Shown here: positions 34,524 through 42,941 of the stretch, piece after piece | How positions within the stretch are numbered: the first letter of the stretch is position 1 | Layout of the letters: each line of letters opens with the position of its first letter | Assembly: GCA_965268555.1 (NCBI GenBank) | Contig: OZ254174.1 | Span: 868,001 to 932,000, forward strand | DNA: 64,000 bases | Source of the DNA: AAA044-D11 sp965268555 | GTDB taxonomy: Bacteria; Actinomycetota; Actinomycetes; Nanopelagicales; Nanopelagicaceae | Reading direction: 5' to 3' | Position numbers and translations under genes: made by a program | Notes under the pieces: generated by a model | Told to the model about the DNA's origin: nothing | Seen by the model: the letters and a program-made list of their open reading frames with translations, nothing else | Database searches by the model: none

Positions 34524-35123
34524 TTAAGAGAGTGCAGGAAGTGTTTTAGGCTTATAACTTGGACGTGATTGCTCGAAAGAGCTCACAGAATCAATGTTTT
34601 TGAGCGTAAGACCGATGTCATCCAGCCCTTCCATCAAACGCCATCTGGTGTAATCATCGATTACAAATGGAAGTGACTTTGAACCGTAGTTAACGGTCTT
34701 GGCCTCAAGATCCACTGTTACTTGGGTTTTAGGGTCGGCTTCAACTGCATCCCAAATCGCTTCAATTTCGGATTGGTCAATCACAACGGTGAGCAACCCA
34801 GCTTTCTGCGAATTTCCGCGGAAAATATCGGCGAAGCGGCTCGATAGAACAACCTTAAAACCGTAGTTCTGAAGCGCCCAGACTGCATGCTCGCGAGATG
34901 AACCTGTCCCGAAATCAACTCCTGCTACCAAAATCGTGGCACCAGCGAATTCAGCCTTGTTCAAAACGAACTCTGGATCATTGCGCCAAGCTCCAAATAG
35001 CCCATCTTCAAAGCCGCTCTTGGTTACGCGCTTTAAATAGACCGCAGGAATAATTTGGTCAGTATCAACATTGCTTCGACGAAGTGGAAGCACGGTTCCA
35101 GTGTGGCTTAAATATTTCTCCAT
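34524..35123 (-). CDS. leuD: 3-isopropylmalate dehydratase small subunit
   Basis: Swivel-domain subunit that with LeuC isomerises 2-isopropylmalate to 3-isopropylmalate in leucine synthesis. 199 residues, with NVDTDQIIPA near the start and GVDFGTGSSREHAVWAL (~70). It follows leuC by 10 bases and ends in a strong terminator. No anomalies. Confidence 0.97.
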   Translation of the reverse strand: MEKYLSHTGTVLPLRRSNVDTDQIIPAVYLKRVTKSGFEDGLFGAWRNDPEFVLNKAEFAGATILVAGVDFGTGSSREHAVWALQNYGFKVVLSSRFADIFRGNSQKAGLLTVVIDQSEIEAIWDAVEADPKTQVTVDLEAKTVNYGSKSLPFVIDDYTRWRLMEGLDDIGLTLKNIDSVSSFEQSRPSYKPKTLPALS

Positions 35124-35133
35124 TTTTTACTCC

Positions 35134-36531
35134 TTACAAATCTGCCGGTGATGAGAGCGTGCCACGGATTGCTGTGGCTGCTGCTACGAGTGGACTTACA
35201 AGGTGGGTGCGACCACCTTTACCTTGACGGCCTTCGAAGTTTCGATTTGATGTTGAAGCAGAACGCTCACCAACTGCGAGTTGATCTGGATTCATTCCTA
35301 AGCACATTGAACATCCAGCAGTGCGCCATTCTGCGCCGGCATCAAGAAAGACTTTATCCAGACCTTCGCTCTCGGCCTGCAATCTAACGCGAGCCGAACC
35401 TGGGACAACTAACATGCGAACTTCTTTTGAGATCTTCTTACCTTTTAGGACATCTGCAGCAGAACGTAAATCTTCAATTCGGCCATTTGTGCAAGATCCC
35501 AAAAATATAGTGTCTACCTTTATATCTTTTAGCGGTGTACCAGCAATAAGTCCCATATATGTAAGGGCTCGTTCTGCAGCTCCACGCTCTTCAACATCAG
35601 TGATTTCCGCTGGGTTTGGGACCTTTGAATTAAGTGGAAGTCCCTGCCCTGGGTTAGTTCCCCAAGTTACGAATGGTTCTAGATCATCAGCATTTAGCGA
35701 AATTTCAACATCGAACTTCGCATCAGAATCACTTTGCAAAGTCTTCCAATATGAAACGGCCGCATCCCAATCAGCACCTTTAGGTGCGTGTGGCTTTGCT
35801 TTCAAATATTCAAAGGTAATTTCATCTGGCGCAATTAAGCCAGCACGAGCTCCGGCCTCAATAGACATGTTACAAACTGTCATTCGAGATTCCATTGATA
35901 GTGCGCGAATTGCCGAACCACGATATTCAAGAACATAACCTTGACCGCCGCCGGTTCCAATCTTTGCGATAATTGCCAAAATAATATCTTTGCTAGTAAC
36001 ACCGGGCTTTAGCTTTCCTTCAACATTGATAGCCATCGTTTTAGGGCGCACAAGTGGCAAGGTCTGGGTTGCAAGAACGTGCTCTACTTCTGAAGTTCCG
36101 ATACCGAATGCAAGTGCACCAAATGCGCCATGTGTTGAGGTGTGTGAATCTCCGCAAACAATTGTCATTCCGGGCTGGGTAATTCCAAGTTGTGGACCAA
36201 CTACGTGAACAATTCCTTGTTCCACATCGCCAAGTGAGTGAATACGTACGCCAAATTCTTCGCAATTTCTGCGCAAGGTATCGACCTGAAGCTTTGAAAC
36301 TGGGTCGGCGATTGGTTTATCAATATTTAGCGTAGGAACGTTGTGATCTTCGGTTGCAATAGTTAGTTCGGGGCGGCGAACTTTGCGATTGGCTAGACGT
36401 AGGCCATCGAATGCTTGTGGGCTTGTTACTTCATGAATCAGGTGTAGATCGATGTAAAGAAGATCTGGTTCACCTTCATGTTGGCGAACAATATGATCAG
36501 CCCAAATCTTTTCGGCTAACGTCTTTCCCAT
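35134..36531 (-). CDS. leuC: 3-isopropylmalate dehydratase large subunit
   Basis: [4Fe-4S] aconitase-family catalytic subunit. 465 residues. Cluster cysteines are visible in FLGSCTNGR (~345) and CSMCLGMN (~406-409), and CGDSHTSTHGAFGAL marks the substrate site. The ATG at 36531 has AAGGGG upstream. It is divergent from an IclR-type regulator, across a 64-base promoter region that contains a short palindrome. Confidence 0.97.
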   Translation of the reverse strand: MGKTLAEKIWADHIVRQHEGEPDLLYIDLHLIHEVTSPQAFDGLRLANRKVRRPELTIATEDHNVPTLNIDKPIADPVSKLQVDTLRRNCEEFGVRIHSLGDVEQGIVHVVGPQLGITQPGMTIVCGDSHTSTHGAFGALAFGIGTSEVEHVLATQTLPLVRPKTMAINVEGKLKPGVTSKDIILAIIAKIGTGGGQGYVLEYRGSAIRALSMESRMTVCNMSIEAGARAGLIAPDEITFEYLKAKPHAPKGADWDAAVSYWKTLQSDSDAKFDVEISLNADDLEPFVTWGTNPGQGLPLNSKVPNPAEITDVEERGAAERALTYMGLIAGTPLKDIKVDTIFLGSCTNGRIEDLRSAADVLKGKKISKEVRMLVVPGSARVRLQAESEGLDKVFLDAGAEWRTAGCSMCLGMNPDQLAVGERSASTSNRNFEGRQGKGGRTHLVSPLVAAATAIRGTLSSPADL

Positions 36532-36560
36532 TACTGCCCCTTAATTTTTTCCCTAAATAC

Positions 36561-36589
36561 TTGCATTTCAAATGGTGAGATGCCAGTAT
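36561..36589 (+). promoter_or_regulatory. Candidate IclR-gene promoter with overlapping palindrome
   Basis: TTGCAT (36561-36566) and CAGTAT (36584-36589) with 17-base spacing would start transcription about where the GTG at 36596 lies, giving a leaderless mRNA; no Shine-Dalgarno sequence precedes that GTG. CATTT-C-AAATG (36564-36574) is an 11-base palindrome overlapping the -35 element on this strand and TTGAAA on the leuC strand, so it is a natural place for shared control by the regulator. Confidence 0.3.
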
Positions 36590-36595
36590 TACATC

Positions 36596-37312
36596 GTGGA
36601 CAAGAAGAATAGCGGAGTTGGCGTATTAGATAAAGCCGTAAAGATCTTGGCTTGCTTAGAAGCTGGGCCGCATTCACTCACTGAACTTGTCGCCGCCACT
36701 GGAATTGCCCGCCCAACAGCCCATCGTTTGGCTGTCGCACTTGAATTTCACCGAATGGTCTCTCGTGATTATGCCGGCCGATTTATTCTCGGACTTAGAT
36801 CATCTGAACTCGCATCAGCCGCTGGCGAAGATCGGTTATTGGCTGTTGCTGGGGCTGCACTCACAGCGCTTCGTGATGCGACCGGCGAAAGTTCTCAGTT
36901 GTACCGACGCCAGGGCGATCAAAGAATCTGTGTAGCTACTGCTGAACGATTATCTGGACTTCGAGATTCAGTCCCAACTGGAACCGTGCTAACAATGCAG
37001 GCCGGATCTGGTGCGCAAATACTTCTTGCTTGGGAAGATGCCGACAAACTTCATCGCGCACTTGCGAATTCAAAATTTACGGCTGCATCACTTGCTGCGG
37101 TCAGACGTCGCGGATGGGCACAATCGGTTGGCGAACGCGAAGCCGGAGTTGCTTCAGTATCTGCGCCGGTGCGCGGGCCGAACAATAAAGTTATCGCGGC
37201 TGTAAGTATTAGCGGACCAGTTGAACGCCTTGGTCGTCAACCTGGGCGAATTCATGCCGCAGCAGTTGTTGCAACTGCAGCAAGACTTACTGAGCATTTA
37301 GCTAAAAAATAA
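36596..37312 (+). CDS. IclR-family transcriptional regulator (LtbR/NdgR type)
   Basis: 238 residues: N-terminal winged helix-turn-helix (~10-65, SLTELVAATGIARPTAHRL) and C-terminal IclR effector domain (~75-235). The sequence is extremely close to LtbR/NdgR, the actinobacterial repressor of leuCD, and the gene is divergent from leuC, as in Corynebacterium and Streptomyces. The GTG at 36596 gives the family beginning (VDKKNSGVGVLDKAV); the ATG at 36572 would add eight residues. Likely represses leuCD and possibly tryptophan or amino-acid genes. Downstream are two tRNA genes on the other strand. Confidence 0.93.
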   Translation: MDKKNSGVGVLDKAVKILACLEAGPHSLTELVAATGIARPTAHRLAVALEFHRMVSRDYAGRFILGLRSSELASAAGEDRLLAVAGAALTALRDATGESSQLYRRQGDQRICVATAERLSGLRDSVPTGTVLTMQAGSGAQILLAWEDADKLHRALANSKFTAASLAAVRRRGWAQSVGEREAGVASVSAPVRGPNNKVIAAVSISGPVERLGRQPGRIHAAAVVATAARLTEHLAKK

Positions 37313-37330
37313 AATATTCCTAGGTAGTTG

Positions 37331-37403
37331 TAGCCCCGACGGGATTCGAACCCGCGTAGCTGGCTTGAGAAGCCAGAGTCCTAGGCCACTAGACGACGGG
37401 GCC
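37331..37403 (-). tRNA. tRNA-Glu (CTC)
   Basis: 73-base cloverleaf on the minus strand. Acceptor GGCCCCG pairs with CGGGGCT (one G-U at the end), the anticodon loop is TTCTCAA between CTGGC and GCCAG, giving anticodon CTC for GAG, and GGGTTCGAATCCC is the T arm. Discriminator A; 3' CCA is not encoded. Confidence 0.95.
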
Positions 37404-37445
37404 GAGATTTACTTCTATTAAGTTTTTTTACTACTTTCTAGCGAG

Positions 37446-37517
37446 CTGGGGTACCAGGACTCGAACCTAGACTTACTGAACCAGAATCAGCAGGGCTGCC
37501 AATTACCCCATACCCCA
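37446..37517 (-). tRNA. tRNA-Gln (CTG)
   Basis: 72-base cloverleaf on the minus strand. Acceptor TGGGGTA pairs with TACCCCA, anticodon loop TTCTGGT between GCTGA and TCAGT gives anticodon CTG for CAG, and the T arm contains AGGTTCGAGTCCT. Discriminator G; CCA not encoded. It sits 33 bases from the gltX stop. In this phylum GluRS usually charges both tRNA-Glu and tRNA-Gln. Confidence 0.95.
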
Positions 37518-37550
37518 AACTTTAATTTTTGACTGCGCAAGGATACCCGA

Positions 37551-39020
37551 TTACTTTATTGAAGCCGCAATCCGCTCGAGTGAGCGCTCACGGCCTAGGA
37601 GCTCTAGAGATTCAAAAAGTGGTGGTGAAATGTGGCTTCCGGTTACCGCAATTCGAATCGCGCTGAAGGCAATGCGTGGCTTGAGTCCCAAACCTTCAAT
37701 TAACGCGGTTTTTAGCGCTTGGTGAATAGATTCGTGATCCCAACTAGTAAGGCCTTTTAGAACTTCATCACTCTTCTTTAAAACCACTTGGGATTGCTCA
37801 TCTTGGATCTTAGGCAGCTCTTCGCTTTCAACCGCGAAATTAGAAACAAATAAGAATTTCAGCATCTGCGAAACTTCAGCCAAAGTGGCAATTCGTTCCT
37901 GAATTATTGGCAGCGCGCTCTTCACAACATCGAGTTCTTCTGGGGTTCCCGTAATTACGCCATCTTTAACTAGGAAAGGCGCAGTCCGCTTCAATAATTC
38001 ATCAATTGTGAGTTCGCGAATTTTATCGCCATTGATCGCTTCGAGTTTCTTCATATCGAATCGCGCTGGGCTTGAATGAACGCGTTCAACAGTAAAGAGT
38101 TCAGTCAACTCTTTCATTGTTACATTTTCGCGATCATCTCCTGGTGACCAGCCAAGTAGAGCTAAGTAGTTGCAAATCGCTTCAGGAAGGAAACCGCGTT
38201 CGCGATACCAAGCGATTGAAACTTCACCATTTCGCTTTGAAAGTTTGGCATTGTCCTGGCCCATTACAAATGGCAGGTGCGCAAATGTTGGGTATTCAGA
38301 TTCACTAACTCCCATCGCTTGATAAACACGAATTTGGCGAGGTGTAGAGGAGAGCAAATCTTCACCACGTAGCACATGGGTAACTTTCATCATGATGTCA
38401 TCGACGGCAACGGCCAATGTGTAAAGCGGTGAACCATCGCCGCGGACTAAAACGAAATCTGGAACGAAGTTATGATCAAAAGTTACATCTCCGCGAATTG
38501 AATCGGTAAACGTTGTCGATCCATCAGGCATGCGCATCCGCAATACCGGCAATCTTCCCTCGCTCTTATATTTAGCTAAATCATCTGGATTTATTGTTCG
38601 ACATTTTCCGTCATAACCTGGAGCGACGTTCGCAGCTTTCTGCGCTTCGCGACGCGCTTCAAGTTCTTCGGAAGAGCAATAGCAATGATAAGCATCGCCC
38701 TGCGCTAAAAACTTTGCCGCCCATTGCGCATAAATATCTAATCGTTGGCTCTGTAAATATGGACCATATGGTCCGCCAACTTCTGGACCCTCATCCCAAT
38801 TCAAACCAAGCCACTTCAAAGTATCTTGCGCCGCTTGGATGTATTCATCAGTCACACGTTCGCGATCAGTATCTTCAATTCTAAAAATGAATTGACCGCC
38901 AGTGTGACGGGCATAGGCCCAATCAAAGAGCGCAGTTCTAATGTTTCCAACATGCAGATCTCCAGTTGGTGATGGCGCAAAGCGCACCCGAACTGGTTTG
39001 CTAGATGTATTAGTTGGCAC
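37551..39020 (-). CDS. gltX: Glutamyl-tRNA synthetase
   Basis: Charges tRNA-Glu and, in bacteria without GlnRS, also tRNA-Gln for later amidation by GatCAB. 489 residues, with FAPSPTGDLHVG (HIGH motif) and NAKLSKRNG (KMSKS-type motif). The GTG at 39020 is preferred: AAGG lies ~10 bases upstream, and the start overlaps the end of the FAH gene by 11 bases. The upstream ATG-like alternative at 39059 only adds unrelated residues. Adjacent tRNA-Gln and tRNA-Glu genes fit its role. Confidence 0.95.
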   Translation of the reverse strand: MPTNTSSKPVRVRFAPSPTGDLHVGNIRTALFDWAYARHTGGQFIFRIEDTDRERVTDEYIQAAQDTLKWLGLNWDEGPEVGGPYGPYLQSQRLDIYAQWAAKFLAQGDAYHCYCSSEELEARREAQKAANVAPGYDGKCRTINPDDLAKYKSEGRLPVLRMRMPDGSTTFTDSIRGDVTFDHNFVPDFVLVRGDGSPLYTLAVAVDDIMMKVTHVLRGEDLLSSTPRQIRVYQAMGVSESEYPTFAHLPFVMGQDNAKLSKRNGEVSIAWYRERGFLPEAICNYLALLGWSPGDDRENVTMKELTELFTVERVHSSPARFDMKKLEAINGDKIRELTIDELLKRTAPFLVKDGVITGTPEELDVVKSALPIIQERIATLAEVSQMLKFLFVSNFAVESEELPKIQDEQSQVVLKKSDEVLKGLTSWDHESIHQALKTALIEGLGLKPRIAFSAIRIAVTGSHISPPLFESLELLGRERSLERIAASIK

Positions 39021-39801
39021 GAGGCGATACCTTATTAGAAAGTGAGCCGATTCCTTCAATCGTCACAATAACTTCTGCTCCAGCTGGCATTGGCCCGATT
39101 CCTGCGGGAGTTCCCGTCAAAATCACGTCACCTGGAAGAAGAGTCATAACAGAGGAGATAAATTCAATAATTTGCGGGATCTTAAAAGTCATTGATGAAA
39201 GTGCTTCGGATTGTTTAACTTCGTCATTCAAAGTTGTGATGATTTTCTGAGCGCCAGGTTGGAAATCGGTTTCGATCCAGGGCCCAAGTGGGCAGAAGGT
39301 GTCGAAGCCTTTTGCGCGATTCCATTGGCCATCTATTTTCTGTAAATCCCGTGCTGTCACATCATTAGCAATTGTGTAACCGAAAATTACATCTGCCACT
39401 TTGGCGGCAGGAACATCTTTGCAAATTCGGCTTATAACGATTGCGAGTTCGCCCTCGAAATCTACGCGCTCACTCATACGTGGCCATTGGATCGTGTCAT
39501 TTGGTCCGATGACTGAGGTATTTGGCTTTAAGAAAATTACTGGCTCTTTCGGGACTTCTGAACCCATTTCTGCCGCGTGATCTGCATAATTTTTGCCGAC
39601 ACAAACAACTTTGCTTCTAGGAATTACTGGTGCAAGTAGGCGAACATCTCTAAGTGCAACCTTCGATTCGGTTGGAACTATCCCGCTATAAAGAGGATCG
39701 CCGCGTAAAACTAAGATTTGATCTTGATCATTTAGGACGCCAAAGAGCGGATCAGTGCCTAAACCAGCGCTGGTGTTTGGAGAAAATCTGACGATCCGCA
39801 T
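39010..39801 (-). CDS. Fumarylacetoacetate hydrolase family protein
   Basis: 263 residues, N-terminal DUF2437-like region (1-70) and FAH domain (~70-260). The metal-binding acidic residues of the family are in VDFEGELAIVI and ANDVTARD, and CVGKNYADHAAEMG opens the domain. Members hydrolyse or decarboxylate acylpyruvates or oxaloacetate; the substrate here is unknown. An FAH gene directly ahead of gltX is conserved in actinobacteria. It overlaps gltX by 11 bases. Confidence 0.88.
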   Translation of the reverse strand: MRIVRFSPNTSAGLGTDPLFGVLNDQDQILVLRGDPLYSGIVPTESKVALRDVRLLAPVIPRSKVVCVGKNYADHAAEMGSEVPKEPVIFLKPNTSVIGPNDTIQWPRMSERVDFEGELAIVISRICKDVPAAKVADVIFGYTIANDVTARDLQKIDGQWNRAKGFDTFCPLGPWIETDFQPGAQKIITTLNDEVKQSEALSSMTFKIPQIIEFISSVMTLLPGDVILTGTPAGIGPMPAGAEVIVTIEGIGSLSNKVSPRAN

Positions 39802-39828
39802 GCAGTGATTCTACCTGCTGCTACTTAC

Positions 39829-40149
39829 TCAAAGCGAAATTAATTCATCCTTATCGCTTATCAGATAAATTTTTGCGCCCGCGTCTTCACTTTTTATTAC
39901 CTCGATACTTGAAAGTGAAGGCTTCTCGCCGCTAATTACAACTGCTTCAATTCCACTTATAGAACTGGCTTTAGCAACAACCAATACCGCTAAAAGACAA
40001 TCAACTTCAAAGGCGCCACTCGTTACCGGGATTGCAACATAGGTTCGACCAGTGTTATCTCTAAGCGCTGCAGCCGAGATTGAATTACTTCGCGCCATCG
40101 TCGCTTTAGCGAGAGTGAGTAACTTTAAATCTTCAGATTTATTGCTCAA
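39829..40149 (-). CDS. Cytidine-deaminase-fold protein without zinc motifs
   Basis: 106 residues from the TTG at 40149, which overlaps the stop of the CBS-protein gene. It matches the small actinobacterial protein that normally sits between the CorC-like gene and era and is often labelled cytidine deaminase-like: AAALRDNTGRTYVAIPV resembles the start of that fold. The zinc-binding HAE/CAE and PCxxC motifs of true cytidine deaminases are absent, so I expect no deaminase activity. Function unknown. The in-frame extension up to 40197 lies inside the previous gene. Confidence 0.7.
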   Translation of the reverse strand: MSNKSEDLKLLTLAKATMARSNSISAAALRDNTGRTYVAIPVTSGAFEVDCLLAVLVVAKASSISGIEAVVISGEKPSLSSIEVIKSEDAGAKIYLISDKDELISL

Positions 40150-41122
40150 GGACGCTCTCCGATTCATCAATGATTCGTTCCGCAAGGACTGTCGCAATTC
40201 TGTGGCGACGGCCGACTGGACGTTCTGCAGTTAACTTAACGCCAGCAATAGAAATTGTGCTTCCTGGAATCGGCACTCGACCTAGCGTTTTCGCTAAAAG
40301 TCCACCAATGCTATCCACATCTTCGCGGTCGGACTCTGGTATTTCGACCTTAAATTTCTCAGCAAAATCTTCAATATGAAGCCTTGCCGAAAGTCTGGCG
40401 GTAGTTTCAGATAACCACTCAATCTCTAAATCATCATCATCGTATTCATCTGCAATTTCACCAACGATTTCTTCGAGAATATCTTCAATCGTGATTAACC
40501 CGGCAGTTCCGCCATATTCATCAACAACTACTGCCATATGAATTTGATCGCGCTGCATCTCTTTTAGAAGTTCGGCTGCGGTCTTCGTTTCAGGAACAAA
40601 GGTTGCTTTACGGACGTGTTCTACAACGCTTTCAGTCTGTTCGGACTCGCGATGTTCGTGAGTACGCCGCGCTAAATCCTTCACATATGCAATTCCAATT
40701 ACATTATCGAGGTTCTCATCGATTACCGGAATTCTCGTAAACCCAGAACGAAGCGCGAGTGATAAACCTTGACGAAGTGTTTTGTTTCCTTCGATCCATA
40801 CAATCTCGGTTCGAGGCACCATCAATTCGCGAACTAAGGTATCCCCTAACTCAAATACTGATTGGATCATTTCGCGCTCGGATTCTTCTACTAAGCCATG
40901 TTGGCTAGCTTGATCAACTGCATCTCGCAACTCTTCTTCATTTGAGAATTGACCAGTGCGCAATTTGAAGCCAGCTTTTCGCAGCGTTGTTACCAGCGAC
41001 TTAGGAAGGATTGCTACTACTCGCGCAAAATCAAGGTTATGCGACTTGCCAAAGGTACGACCTACATAGAAACCAATGACTAACCAGATAATCCCATCTA
41101 CTAAAAACTTCAGGGTATTCAT
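40139..41122 (-). CDS. CorC/HlyC-type CBS-domain protein with reduced membrane domain
   Basis: 327 residues. After one hydrophobic segment (~7-25) come a short linker, EEELRDAVDQASQHGLVEESEREMI, two CBS domains (~95-215, with MVPRTEIVW) and a C-terminal CorC_HlyC domain (~240-320). Relatives are ~430 residues with a four-helix DUF21/CNNM transporter domain, which is nearly absent here. The family is linked to Mg/Co efflux or cation homeostasis. The ATG at 41122 overlaps the ybeY stop as ATGA. Confidence 0.88.
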   Translation of the reverse strand: MNTLKFLVDGIIWLVIGFYVGRTFGKSHNLDFARVVAILPKSLVTTLRKAGFKLRTGQFSNEEELRDAVDQASQHGLVEESEREMIQSVFELGDTLVRELMVPRTEIVWIEGNKTLRQGLSLALRSGFTRIPVIDENLDNVIGIAYVKDLARRTHEHRESEQTESVVEHVRKATFVPETKTAAELLKEMQRDQIHMAVVVDEYGGTAGLITIEDILEEIVGEIADEYDDDDLEIEWLSETTARLSARLHIEDFAEKFKVEIPESDREDVDSIGGLLAKTLGRVPIPGSTISIAGVKLTAERPVGRRHRIATVLAERIIDESESVLEQ

Positions 41123-41559
41123 CTTTGATTGCGCCAATCCGCTAGGGTCTTATCTTGCAGGTCGAACATTTCTTTATGTTCATTTGGTTCAACATGATCG
41201 AATCCCAATAAGTGTAGAACGCCATGAACAGTCAAAAGTGAGATTTCATCAGCTACAGAATGGTTTACCGCTTGTTTTGCTGCAAACTGTGGGCAAATGA
41301 CGATATCGCCGATGATTCCAGGCCCATCACTTGCTGAAAATGGTTTTAACTCATCCATCGGAAACGAGAGGACATCTGTGGGGCCAGGTAAATCCATCCA
41401 CTGCACATGCAACTTAGTTATTTCTTCCTCATCAACCAGAGTTATTCCGAGATCCGAGTCTGGGTGAATTCCCATTTTATCTAAGGCGAATGCTGCTACT
41501 TCCACAATTTCATCTTCGTGGCAATCAACGCCGCTGTTATTAGCAATTTCTATTCCCAT
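41119..41559 (-). CDS. ybeY: Endoribonuclease YbeY
   Basis: Metal-dependent RNase needed for 16S rRNA 3'-end maturation and ribosome quality control. 146 residues with the zinc motif HGVLHLLGFDHVEPNEH (three His ligands, H-x3-H-x5-H). It lies 5 bases after phoH and is coupled to the CorC-like gene. The ybeY-phoH association is widely conserved. Confidence 0.96.
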   Translation of the reverse strand: MGIEIANNSGVDCHEDEIVEVAAFALDKMGIHPDSDLGITLVDEEEITKLHVQWMDLPGPTDVLSFPMDELKPFSASDGPGIIGDIVICPQFAAKQAVNHSVADEISLLTVHGVLHLLGFDHVEPNEHKEMFDLQDKTLADWRNQR

Positions 41560-41564
41560 GGGAA

Positions 41565-42581
41565 TTAGCGATCACCGCTTCCAGATCGAATCGATCTCGT
41601 AACATTTGGCGGAACTACTTTTCCAGCATCATGGCGACCATAAGCATTGACGATATCGCCGACAAGCCGGTTTCGAACTACATCTTCTGAGTCCAAAGCT
41701 ATAAACGAAATGTCATCAACGCCATCAAGAATTTCGCCAACAATTTTCAAGCCAGATTGTGCACCATGAGGTAAATCAATCTGCGTGGTGTCACCAGTGA
41801 TAACCATCTTTGAACCAAACCCAAGACGAGTTAGAAACATTTTCATCTGTTCTGCAGATGTATTCTGCGCTTCATCCAAAATAATAAAGGCATCATTTAA
41901 CGTACGCCCACGCATGTAAGCAAGCGGAGCTATTTCAATAATTCCGGATTGCATCAATCGTGGAATTGAATCCTGATCAATCATGTCGTGCAGCGCATCA
42001 AATAGTGGTCTTAGGTATGGATCGATCTTCTCTTGCAGAGTTCCGGGCAAGAAACCAAGACGCTCGCCGGCTTCTACTGCTGGTCTGGTAAGAATAATTC
42101 GATTAACTTGCTTTGATTGCAAGGCTTGAATCGCTTTAGCCATAGCTAGGTAAGTCTTTCCAGTTCCTGCTGGACCAATTCCAAAGGTGATTGTGTTTTC
42201 ATCTATCGCTTCGACGTATCGCTTCTGATTAGCAGTCTTTGGGCGAATAGTTTTTCCACGATTGCTCAAGATATTAAGAGATAGGACTTCGGCTGGATGA
42301 TCAGCTGGTTCATGGTTAAACATTTCGATAGAGCGCAGAATTGCATCGCTATTTAGATGTTGACCTGCACGTAGTAAAACTAATAGTTCGCGAACTAGGG
42401 CTTCAAACTTTGAGAGTTGTGCAAGATCGCCACCGGCAAATATTTCATTGCCGCGAACAGTTATTGAAATATCTGGAAAAGTTTTTTCAAATATTCGAAG
42501 GTGCGCATCTTGTGGACCAACAAGGGCAACCATGGGAATGGCTGTAGGCACGGTGATAAGTGCGGTTTTAATCGAATCCAT
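41565..42581 (-). CDS. phoH: PhoH-family ATPase
   Basis: 338 residues: N-terminal KH-like/DUF segment (1-110) and a P-loop ATPase domain with GPAGTGKTYLAMAKA (Walker A, ~138), FIILDEAQNTSAEQM (Walker B) and TGDTTQIDLP (sensor). PhoH proteins are RNA-associated helicase-like ATPases with a role near YbeY in rRNA maturation. It starts 17 bases after the HIT gene. Confidence 0.95.
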   Translation of the reverse strand: MDSIKTALITVPTAIPMVALVGPQDAHLRIFEKTFPDISITVRGNEIFAGGDLAQLSKFEALVRELLVLLRAGQHLNSDAILRSIEMFNHEPADHPAEVLSLNILSNRGKTIRPKTANQKRYVEAIDENTITFGIGPAGTGKTYLAMAKAIQALQSKQVNRIILTRPAVEAGERLGFLPGTLQEKIDPYLRPLFDALHDMIDQDSIPRLMQSGIIEIAPLAYMRGRTLNDAFIILDEAQNTSAEQMKMFLTRLGFGSKMVITGDTTQIDLPHGAQSGLKIVGEILDGVDDISFIALDSEDVVRNRLVGDIVNAYGRHDAGKVVPPNVTRSIRSGSGDR

Positions 42582-42598
42582 TAGGCGAAATTCTACTT

Positions 42599-42934
42599 TT
42601 AACCTGGTGGCCAGGCGAACTGACGCCCACCAAGCAGATGTAAGTGAGCGTGAAATACGCTCTGCCCCGCGCTGGCACCGGTATTGAAAACGCTTCGGTA
42701 CCCATCTAATCCAAGTTCTGCTGCAATCTTTGCCGCTGCCTCATGCATCTTGGCGGAAATTTCTGGTGCACCCTTCGCTAGTTCAGCAGCGTTTTCATAG
42801 TGAGCTTTAGGAATTATCAAAATATGTGTTGGGGCTTGTGGCGAGATGTCAGTTATCGCGAAAATATCTTCAGATTCAAATACGAAATCAACCGGAATTT
42901 CACCTGCAACCATTTTGCAGAATAAGCAACTCAT
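42599..42934 (-). CDS. HIT-family nucleotide hydrolase
   Basis: Histidine-triad protein (HinT class), 111 residues, with the catalytic triad VFHAHLHLLGG at ~92-102 and the N-terminal CxxC of SCLFCK (~2-7). Hydrolyses nucleoside phosphoramidates. The ATG at 42934, 7 bases after the rsmE stop, gives the standard MSCLFCKMV beginning; the longer frame from 42955 lies inside rsmE. Confidence 0.93.
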   Translation of the reverse strand: MSCLFCKMVAGEIPVDFVFESEDIFAITDISPQAPTHILIIPKAHYENAAELAKGAPEISAKMHEAAAKIAAELGLDGYRSVFNTGASAGQSVFHAHLHLLGGRQFAWPPG

Positions 42935-42941
42935 CGTGAAA

